Assembly (NCBI GenBank): GCA_022414725.1
Contig: CM039462.1
Span: 99,284,579-99,348,578, forward strand
Length of the DNA stretch: 64,000 nt
Source: Microglena sp. YARC
Taxonomy: Eukaryota; Chlorophyta; Chlorophyceae; Chlamydomonadales; Chlamydomonadaceae
Direction: 5' to 3'
Below, piece after piece: positions 56,422 to 64,000 of the stretch. The number at the start of each line of letters is the position of its first letter. The stretch's first letter is position 1. Below the pieces are notes generated by a model that saw only the letters and a list, made by a program, of their open reading frames with translations, did no database searches and was not told the origin of the DNA. A program made the position numbers and the translations under genes.

Positions 56422-57249
56422 ATGAGACCTCCCCCAGTGCCTTATCAACCTGCTTCCAAGCTCACTGGTGCCTCACCACTGATTCAACCTGGCACATGCC
56501 CTCGAATGCTGATTCCCTCATCAGAATCACCATGCTCAACCCACCAGTGTCATTACTTCCACCAGGCTCCTCCAGACCAGTACTGTGCTATTATATATAC
56601 TGGTACAGCTGTAATTCAAGGGAAAGGACTTGTAGTAACTCTGCTCAATGTGATTATTGTCCCCGTTCCCAATTCCTTCAACCTCATCAGTACACCAGCA
56701 ATCATGGCATATGATGATGACATACAAATCCACACTGACTGTCATACTGCACAGATTGAGCTCCCATACCAGCATGGGGATGGTCTGATCTGCTACACCA
56801 CTGGCCTGGAGTGCCATGCATCATCGTCTGCAAGTGGACTGTACACCACCAGCTTGTATCACCCATGCCCTTCTGATCATCCAGACAATGATCTCCCTGG
56901 TGACCCATGGTACCTTGAGCCAGACACCATGGTCCACCATCTGGGACCAGCAGGCAAGTCCAGATGGAGACAACGTTTCTCCATGACTCCTCCTCCTCCC
57001 AATGGTGATGCACCACCTGCCCCACCTCCCCCTCCTGCCCCTCCTCCTCCTCCTCCTGCCCCTCATGCACCCCCTGCCCCTCCCCCTTTAAGGGGACTAA
57101 GCAAGGACAGAATTCCCAGCCAGCTCATGACATGCTGGAACTGTGGTGGCTATGGTCACAGCTCTACTCAGTGCTCTAGTCCTGACACTGATCTTAAACA
57201 TAGACCCCCTCAACAAACCCCCACACAGTCCATGAATCCACACCCCTAG
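56422..57249 (+). CDS. Gag-like frame 2 of LTR element 2 with CCHC zinc knuckle
   Basis: A 275-codon frame ending in a Pro-rich stretch and CWNCGGYGHSSTQC, a perfect C-X2-C-X4-H-X4-C knuckle typical of gag nucleocapsid. After its TAG the coding trend continues in another frame (AEIIAARPTRQPYTPPPGFP), so a frameshift, programmed or decayed, separates it from the next ORF. The 5' part overlaps another open frame and its true start is uncertain. Confidence 0.6.
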   Translation: MRPPPVPYQPASKLTGASPLIQPGTCPRMLIPSSESPCSTHQCHYFHQAPPDQYCAIIYTGTAVIQGKGLVVTLLNVIIVPVPNSFNLISTPAIMAYDDDIQIHTDCHTAQIELPYQHGDGLICYTTGLECHASSSASGLYTTSLYHPCPSDHPDNDLPGDPWYLEPDTMVHHLGPAGKSRWRQRFSMTPPPPNGDAPPAPPPPPAPPPPPPAPHAPPAPPPLRGLSKDRIPSQLMTCWNCGGYGHSSTQCSSPDTDLKHRPPQQTPTQSMNPHP

Positions 57250-57259
57250 GTTTTACCTC

Positions 57260-58408
57260 ACAACGACTAGCCGAAATCATTGCGGCTAGGCCCACTAGAC
57301 AGCCCTACACACCACCCCCAGGATTCCCAGCACCCCTTGACTGGCCTACAGTCCAAGATCTGCCATCCACATGGATTGAATGCTGTATTGCAGCTGGTTT
57401 CACACAACCACCAACAACACTAACATCCCTGCCACCTAACCACCCCAGGAACACTAGATCAGCCTCAAGAAAGAGAGATGCTAGTGCCAAAACTGTTGTG
57501 GCCCACTTGACCAGGATGCAAGCAACTTTGGCTGACATGTACCAACGTGTCTGTGTTACCTTACAAACCACCTCAACATCTGCTCCCACCACCACCCAGC
57601 ATACCCCATCACCCAGGCAGAACCTGTTCCCCAACCACCCACCAGACGCTATCAGACCTGTTGGTATCACAGATTTCTTCCCAATCGCATCATCACCATC
57701 CTCTGACTACGAATCTGATGATGTCACTAACAACAGTGCAACATGCCGGATCAGTTTCCAGAACCTTGTAGGAACCCAGGAAGAACAGAACAGAACAGAA
57801 CAGAACAGAACAGAACAGAACTCATGAACGTCATGGAGAAAATCTGCCAACTATCAAACCTCCCTCCACAACTCCTAATCAACATGTTCACAGTACCTAT
57901 GTACACTCTGATCACAGCCTTCTTTGACAAATACAGGCACCTCAGATCACTCCCCAATGCCATTTGGACAACCTCAGACATGCCAAATCACCCATCCCAC
58001 ATCATCACACCACTCCACATTCACACCAAGGGTCTAGCCACACTGGTGTACCAATATGACACATGCCCACCACACGTGAAGGACCAGCTCAAATGGACCA
58101 TCTGCCTACAAGCAGCCCTAGTCAGTGCATACTCCCTAGCCATCCACAGGCAACCTGGTATCCTCCTGCACTCACACCTGATCAGAATAGATAATGAACA
58201 AAACCCATTTGTTATCTACATTGATGAGATCATCCTCCCATGGAACCACCAGGACTACTTCATTCTCAACTCTTTTCCCCCAGAGTTCCACCCTGACCCC
58301 ACTCCTGATTTATGGGATGACTTCCACCAGTGCATCATCAAGAGGCTCAAGAGAGATGGCTTCTACCAAGTACCCTACTCTGCAAAGGACCCTGCAGACC
58401 CTGCTTAG
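57260..58408 (+). pseudogene. Frames 3 and 4 of LTR element 2, joined across a pentanucleotide repeat
   Basis: Frame 3 runs from the gag-knuckle end to 57827 (KTVVAHLTRMQATLADMYQR, then a Ser/Thr-rich region). Frame 4 (57743-58408) is a helical protein with WTICLQAALVSAYSLAIHR and no recognised domain. The switch falls in a (GAACA)n run at about 57783-57822, where a change of one unit alters the frame. Confidence 0.5.
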
Positions 58409-60289
58409 TGAATTTGAATGCATTCCTGCCTCTCAAATCCCCAAGCTCGCCTCCAGCACAAAGCTTGCCTCCTATGATGATCTCTCATCATGGGGGGGAC
58501 TCTCATGCCTTGTGCTCCTACCTTACTGCACCTGCTTCCCAGATACAAGAACATTCTCATAGACCCCTATAAGCCTGATGTTTACCCTTCTGATTCCTGG
58601 CAGCTACACAGCCGAAATCCAGTCCCCTTACATTTGACTAGACCTTTGGCTGCACCTTCCTGGCAGCTTCACAGCTGGAATCCAGTCTTATTTAGATAAT
58701 AGATGATAGCCATAATGTACCGCTCTTGACCTTTCCTCTCCCTGAATGTACTTGCACATGTCCCCCTGAGACAAGTATCATTCCTTGATGAGCTCCTGCC
58801 AGCCAGTCCTTATGTCCTTTGTGCTTCCAAATGCACCAGCTATTTCTTTACACTCTAGCTGCCCCTTTTCTTTTATACCTTCTAATTCCAGGAATTCTTC
58901 TGAATGAAGAATACCAGGAATTGGGGGGGATGTTATAGACCGGTTCTCCCGGTCCCGCTAGAGTGTCCTAGTGCGCCAGGCTTCCCGCCTGGCAGGTTCC
59001 GCTGTAGTGCCTCCGCCCGTTAGGGCCTGCACCCAGCGGCGTCAGTACCCTAAGGTACTGTCGCCTTTCTCTTCTTATACCTGCCCTGTCGCCTGACATG
59101 GCATCTCGCATATGTAAGCATACATTGCCCACAGTCCCTTCCCTGTGTCGTTTCAGTTATAACACTCCAGAAAGCTATAAGCTTGTGGTGCTTGGGGATT
59201 TGGGAGGCAAGCTTAACCTCCAAGTCAACAAAGGCGATCTGAAAGCAGGTGTTGGGTACAGGGTAATTGAATTTTAATTGTAATCGTATAATGACTTTTT
59301 ACTGAAGCACGAGCTCAGGGCCCCCATTGGTAAAACAATTGTCTAAGATTCAGTTCATCTATGTTTTTCAGCTTCAGCCCCTCCTGTCACGGTTGGGCAA
59401 GTCCCTTTAGCCTATTTGGCATACCCCTGGACTTTAACAACAACAACAACAACAAGAACCACCACCACGGGGTTGTCCAAAACGTTATTGCTCATAATCG
59501 TGATTGGAAGCATCTTGGTGGTTGGCCCCAGTGCAAGCAAACGGGCTGACCCCTTCAACGGAAAGCCTCGTAATAAGGTGAACTATCTTTTGATATATTA
59601 TATTTAAAGCAGAAGTTGGGTACGGGGTTGTTTAAAACTTGTTTGATAACATCTCCGACTGTTTTCTCATCAATGTGAGCTGTGTGTGTGTGTGTGTGTG
59701 TGGGGGGGGGGGGGGGGTATGTGTAGGTGTGTGGGTGTGTGGGGTGTGTGTGGGGGGGTAGGTGTGTGGTTTCACGTCACAAACACAGATTGTGGAGGGC
59801 TTGGTGGAGGGTCTGTTGGAAACGTAGATTTTGGCCCATGAGTCATGACTAATGGATTTTGGCTCTTGTAACGTAGATTTTGACGATTCGATGTGACTCA
59901 GTGCGACTCGATGCGACTCGGTGCGACCCCAGTGCGATGTGCTGCCCCCTGAACCCCACGGAGCTCTGCGCTTCGTGCTTTGCCATGCGAAGGCTATGAA
60001 ATGATCCTGAAATAAGGCTCGAGTAGTGTAAGTAGCTACTCAACCTGGCCTAAAGAAAAAATAAATTAAAAACACTGCTTCTCCATGTGATCATTTTTGT
60101 GTCGGCTGAACATGCTGACCTGTATAAATGAAAAAATGAATAGAAAAAAAAAAAAAAAAATAGTTCACCTTAATACGAGGTTTGATGTTGATGGGGCCAG
60201 CCCGTTGCACTGGGGCCAACCACCAACTGCTGACCTGTACTATAGTACGAACATAAATACTCTCTTACTAAGATGTAACTACCTTTCGC

Positions 60290-60600
60290 CACATCTCTGT
60301 AACCCGGCTCGCCTGGTATCATGTAAGCACCATCATAATCCCCCTCCTCATCATCACAATCATTATCACCATCATCACTATCATCACCACCACCATCAGC
60401 AGCACCACCAACCCCATGGCCACCCCCACCCCCATACACCTGCTCTCATTGAAGCACCATCACGATCCTCCTCCTCATCATCACCATCATCACTTTCATC
60501 ACCACCCCCATCAGCAGCACCACCAACCCCATGACCATCCCCACCCCCATACACCTGGTCTCAACCTCGTCTCCTGGACCCTAGTTTCTACCATCAGCAG
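60290..60600 (-). other. Acidic Gly/Asp-rich coding-like tandem duplication
   Basis: Two 108-bp copies read on the minus strand as GGAADGGGD(D/E)SDDGD with EED(Y/R)DGA, and the right one continues MIPGEPGYRDVAKG before a possible donor (GTAGTT). Probably an acidic exon segment or a trinucleotide-rich repeat. No family. Confidence 0.25.
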
Positions 60601-61304
60601 GCTATGGGCCCATCACAAAAATCTCTTTTTGGCGGAGTCCCCCCTCCTGGGGGGCGGGAGCCCCATATTCACCCCGCCCCATTGTCCCTCTGTGTGACCG
60701 ACCGACAAAAAATTGAAGCCTGACATGTCAGCCAACTGTCTCAAAACTTGCTGGCTTCGGCCAGCTCCATCGATTCCACCTGTCGTTCCATTGCCAACAC
60801 ACTCCGCCAATTTCCTGCGTCGCTAGCGGCACTGCATAGGACTTGTCTGTTAACAGGTTATGGGCCTATCACATTAACCACTTTCCTGCAAACAGAATGT
60901 GGGCGCCCATGAGCATAGCTTTTTTATTCAGCTACGCGCAGCAGCTTCAAGGCAGCTCCCTGAGCCAGCCACTGGGCCAGGCTGCGAGATTCTGTCAGCA
61001 TAATAGGAAATCTGGCTGTGTCACCTTCAAGGTGCACTAGGTTGCATCAGGTTTGGCTGACTAGCCAGTCAGGGAAGCTGCCTATAAGCTGATGCTCATA
61101 GCTGAAAAGGGAAACTATGCCCATGTGCATGGCTTTTGACAGAAACCTAGTGCTGAAAAGTGTTTTTTGGGTGGGGGGGTGGGGAGGACCAACAATTGCC
61201 CTTTTGGCCCTTTTAGCACCAGAGGGGTGAACAAGGGGGGAATAAGACAAGGAGATGAGAGAGAGGAAAGAAGAGGGGAGTTGGTTATCTGCTGGACATA
61301 GTTT

Positions 61305-61530
61305 TGGGCGGAGCCCCCCCCAGAATGGGGGGGCGGGAGCCCCCAGGGTCACCGTGTTGTCCGCCTGACCATGCGTGCGACCACACGAAGCCAACTGTCT
61401 CAGCTAACTGTCTCGTAACTTACTGGCTTCGGTCCGCTGCACTCGATTCCATTGCCACCTGTCGCTCCGATAGCCAAAACTCTCTGCAATTTTCCGCATC
61501 GCTCGCGACGCAGCCTCGGACTTGTCCCTA
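61305..61530 (+). repeat. Dispersed hairpin repeat, family F
   Basis: GGGCGGAGCCCCCCCCAGAA and GGGGGGGCGGGAGCCCCCAGG at the left, GCATCGCTCGCGACGCAGC at the right. Another copy lies 460 bp upstream (60631-60845). Confidence 0.75.
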
Positions 61531-61764
61531 CACATCGGGCAGTTTCGCCGCCGTGCTGCTGAGTACCACCCCAGTGTTCCTTCTAAGGTTCCCAAGCAGC
61601 CCTCGACTCCACTGCTCTATCGGGCAGTTTTGCCGCTGTACTGCTGAGTGCCGCAGCAAAACTGTACTTTTGCTTCCGACCCTTGCCCAGCTTCTATCAC
61701 TGTAACAATTATACACACTTGTCCGCCACACATGGTTTATGCTGCAACTCCGCCCTGGTCTTAC

Positions 61765-61812
61765 CTTGTACGCAAAGCTGCCCGCAAAGAAAATAGGGCT
61801 GGTTAGTACTCC
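61765..61812 (-). other. Exon-end-like segment with donor, duplicated at 62341
   Basis: The minus strand reads TSPIFFAGSFAYK|GTAAGA here and TSPISFAGTFAYK|GTAAGA at 62385-62341. The differences are mild in this frame and the donor is kept in both. It looks like another junction duplication of an unknown minus-strand gene. A SINE and a MITE sit between and beside the copies. Confidence 0.4.
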
Positions 61813-62075
61813 GAGGTCACAATTTGTTATCCTTATATAAAAAAGACAAAAGTCCCCTTTCGACACAGGGATGTTTGTACCGAAAAAAGCATTTTCCCTT
61901 ATACCGGGTGGCTCCGTCCCCCACCCCCCACCCCTTGGGGCCGCCTACCCAAATCACTACCTGAACCCCACCCTTGGAAGACACCCCCTCCCTGAGAGGC
62001 TACAAGAAGACCCCCTTTTTGAGACCGCACCCTTGGAAGACACTACCTCCATGAAAGATTACTAGAAGACAAGCC

Positions 62076-62290
62076 CCTTTCAGCGAATCATTTGGTCTAG
62101 TGGTCCACCAAATTGCTTTGAGGATGCAGGGTCAGGGCCTCGATTCCCCCTACGGTCGCCCTGAGCGTTGCAGGTCGTTGTTAACCGCGATGGTAGCTTG
62201 TCCAGTTGAGGTAGAAGACCGCGCTTTACCCGCGTACGACGGGTTCCCTTAATACCACGCCCCACCAGGCGTTATCATTATCAATACCAG
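62076..62290 (+). mobile_element. tRNA-derived SINE
   Basis: GCCCCTTTCAGCGAATCATT, A box TGGTCTAGTGGT, a degenerate B box (GCCTCGATTCCC), body TTGCAGGTCGTTGTTAACCG and end CACCAGGCGTTATCATTATC. AGAAGAC flanks both sides, a possible short target duplication. Confidence 0.85.
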
Positions 62291-62385
62291 AAGACCCCCT
62301 TTTTGAGATAAAAAGAATCTCTGCTCCGCCTCAGTCTTACCTTGTATGCAAAGGTTCCCGCGAATGAGATAGGGCTGGTTGGAAC

Positions 62386-62581
62386 CAGGGTAATTCAAAG
62401 CGCGCGCTTTTGAGCTTTTGAGCGCTGACTTTTTGACCCCCTCTGCGCTTTAAGCGCAGTATTTTGCAACCCCTTGTGGGCGCTGCAAGCAATTTTTGCG
62501 CTTTTTGCACTACAAAGCGCAGTTTTTTTTGTTTTCAAGTGCGCTAAAGCGCTGGCCAATTTGCCAATTTGAAGTACCCTG
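62386..62581 (+). mobile_element. hAT-like MITE, family A, intact
   Basis: 196 bp; ends CAGGGTAATTCAAAG and TTTGAAGTACCCTG. Exact 8-bp target duplication GTTGGAAC (62378-62385, 62582-62589). Nearly identical to 15977-16171. Confidence 0.95.
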
Positions 62582-62671
62582 GTTGGAACGTATTCCAAGA
62601 TACGGAAATTCTTCTTTTTGAATTCTTCAGCAGCCGAGTCTTCGGCACCTGCGCAATGAAGCATATAGGAG

Positions 62672-62735
62672 ATGTTTTTTTTTTTTTTTTTTTTTGTCTG
62701 TGTGTGTGTGTGCTTTGTGTGTTTGTTTATTTGTT

Positions 62736-62774
<39 letters not shown>

Positions 62775-63105
62775 GTGTGTGCGTGTGTGTGTGCGTGTGT
62801 GTGTGCGTGTGTGTGTGCGTGTGTGTGTGTGGTGTGGGGGGGGGGGGGTGTTTGTGCTTTGTTTGTTTGTTTGTTTGTTTGTATGTATGTGTGTGTATGT
62901 GTGCTTTGTGTGTGTGCTTTGTGTGTTTGTTTGTTTGTTTGTGTGTATGTATGTATGTATGTGTGTGTGTGTGCTTTGTGTGTTTGTTTGTATGGATGTG
63001 TGTGTGTGGTGTGTTGGGGGGGGGGGGGGGGGGGGGGGGTGTTTTTTTTTGTGTTTATTTGTTTGTATGTATGTGTGTGTGTGAATGTGTGGGGGGGGGG
63101 GGTAA
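62672..63105. repeat. Poly-T, (GT)n and (GTTT)n simple sequence
   Basis: T run at 62674-62695, then long GTGTGTGC and TTTGTTTG blocks with two G runs (62834-62848, 63016-63040). Overlapping open frames here are artefacts. Confidence 0.95.
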
Positions 63106-63201
63106 GGAGCCACACACATGGATAGTCTTTTTAATATCCTCATGCCCTAGTGCAAGCAAACGAGCTGGCCCCCTCAACCTTACGCCTCGTGATAAGGCGT
63201 A

Positions 63202-63475
63202 CTATTTGTTTATTATTACTGCCAAAGATGCAGACCCACCCTCTGCTTCTCCACCCTCCTCCTCCTCCACGGCCTCCACCTTCTGTACAGTGACCATCAC
63301 ACCGCAGTCCTTGGCAGTGGCAGCTGCTAGGTAGCCCCTCAGAGCTGCACACATGCTATCCTCTCCCCACTGCTCCAGGGCAACATCGGAGGGCAGCTCC
63401 CCAACCAGCTCACACGGCTGAGTCAGCACTGAGGGGCGTGTGTGCAGGGAGTCCGCATCATAGCGCTGGAGGAGT
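63202..63475 (-). CDS. Inositol-pentakisphosphate 2-kinase, last exon
   Basis: The family phosphorylates inositol pentakisphosphate at the 2-position to make phytic acid (InsP6). The exon follows acceptor TTGTTACAG at 63476 and reads LLQRYDADSLHTRPS, then ELPSDVALEQWGEDSM and the hallmark LRGYLAAATAKDCGVMVTV (about 49-67 of the exon), close to the conserved ...YLIAATAKDCS(I/L)M region near the C-terminus of plant and animal enzymes. An acidic tail (VEAVEEEEGGEAEGG) follows, and the stop TAG is at 63202. The tail enters a family E repeat, which seems to supply the last residues and the stop. Upstream exons lie beyond 63.5 kb, probably outside the window. The exon start is copied repeatedly in the intron. 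Confidence 0.8.
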
Positions 63476-63554
63476 CTGTAACAAAGGGATAGGTGATACG
63501 GGCTTAGGGGTTAGGGGTAGGTGATACGGGCTTAGGGGTCAGGGATAGGGGATA

Positions 63555-63835
63555 TGATCGCAATTAATCCTGGGTGTGTGCGGAGGGAGTCCGCATCAGA
63601 TCGCTGGAGGAGTCTGCAGCAATGGGATAGGCGATACAGGTTAGGGTTGAGGGGTGAGGGATTTTATTCAAATCAATCCTGGGTGTGTGTGGAGGGAATC
63701 CGCATCATGTTGCTAGAGGAGTCTGTTGCAATGGGAGCAGCAATGTAATAGGCGATAGGCTTCAGGGTTTAGGGGTAGGGGCTCTTATCAAAATCAAGCC
63801 TGGGTGTGTGTGGAGGGAGGCCGCCTGGAGGCCAC
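63555..63835 (-). repeat. Extra copies of the kinase acceptor plus exon start
   Basis: The true junction TACAG|ACTCCTCCAGCGCTATGATG (exon start 63475) recurs as TGCAG|ACTCCTCCAGCGATCTGATG (63613) and AACAG|ACTCCTCTAGCAACATGATG (63722). A partial copy lies at 63790-63835. All continue with CGGA(C/T)TCCCTCC and CACACACCCAGG. Confidence 0.9.
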
Positions 63836-64000
63836 GAACAGTACGTCCCGTCCAGAGATCCCTCTGGTCGCCTCTGGTCCCGTCCAGCACAGACCTGAAC
63901 GGCACATACCGCCCGGCACAAACATGCAATACCTTGTAAAAATGTCCTAAAATCAACTCGACCTCTGATTGGTCTCATTTTGTGTGCATCAAACTCTTAA

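Larger units (their letters stand above)
54533..59179 (+). mobile_element. LTR retroelement 2, gag-like, no polymerase
   Basis: Two 249-bp LTRs (54533-54781, 58931-59179), starting TGTTATAG, differ at few bases. A 5-bp target duplication AGCTT flanks it (54528-54532, 59180-59184). The polypurine tract GGAATTGGGGGGGA abuts the right LTR and sets plus orientation. The interior holds broken gag-like frames with zinc knuckles but, over 4.1 kb, no recognisable protease, integrase or reverse transcriptase. A non-autonomous element whose movement would need enzymes from a partner. Confidence 0.9.

Noticed and set aside
62569..63143. Long Cys/Val-rich and Thr/His-rich frames
   Set aside because: They arise from (GT)n and (GTTT)n simple sequence.

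Overview
The window is nuclear DNA from a plant-lineage eukaryote, most likely a green alga. The evidence is a two-domain (group I) WRKY transcription factor, a plant-type inositol-phosphate kinase C-terminus, genes split by many GT-AG introns, TTTAGGG-type interstitial telomere motifs (around 15.27 and 27.83 kb), long C/G homopolymers, and abundant SINEs, MITEs and LTR elements. I see no operons, bacterial signals, rRNA, functional tRNA gene or CRISPR array. I cannot name the species.

Layout. 0.3-3.1 kb: a hAT-like MITE, a low-confidence acidic ORF (-), and a 150-bp duplication. 3.17-12.28 kb (+): a complete WRKY gene of ten exons whose phases all agree (783 codons plus stop). 12.2-18.3 kb: tandem copies of the end of the WRKY gene, then dispersed repeats. 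18.36-25.63 kb (+): a haem peroxidase gene with a repetitive Pro/Gly/Lys tail. 25.6-39.6 kb: repeat-rich, with a 1000-N gap (31237-32236) and indel-rich sequence around it. 42.95-39.60 kb (-): the 5' half of a leucine carboxyl methyltransferase (PP2A methyltransferase family) gene. One of its introns holds broken WRKY-domain exons. 44.36-48.72 kb and 54.53-59.18 kb: two LTR elements with intact target-site duplications and no visible polymerase. 51.17-49.98 kb (-): an alanine-rich coiled-coil ORF with one in-frame stop. 63.48-63.20 kb (-): the last exon of inositol-pentakisphosphate 2-kinase.

The main discovery is a recurring architecture. In all four recognisable genes, short pieces that span exon-intron junctions (the last or first 30-100 coding bases plus the splice site and some intron) have been tandemly amplified into the adjoining intron or 3' flank. 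Copy number ranges from 2 to about 14. Some copies keep perfect donor or acceptor sites and others are decayed. This explains much of the intron length here and differs from ordinary microsatellite growth or transposon insertion.

Mobile elements are unusually well dated by their target-site duplications. There are three hAT-like MITE families with 8-bp duplications, and a tRNA-derived SINE whose empty site is preserved in a paralogous WRKY fragment 31 kb away.
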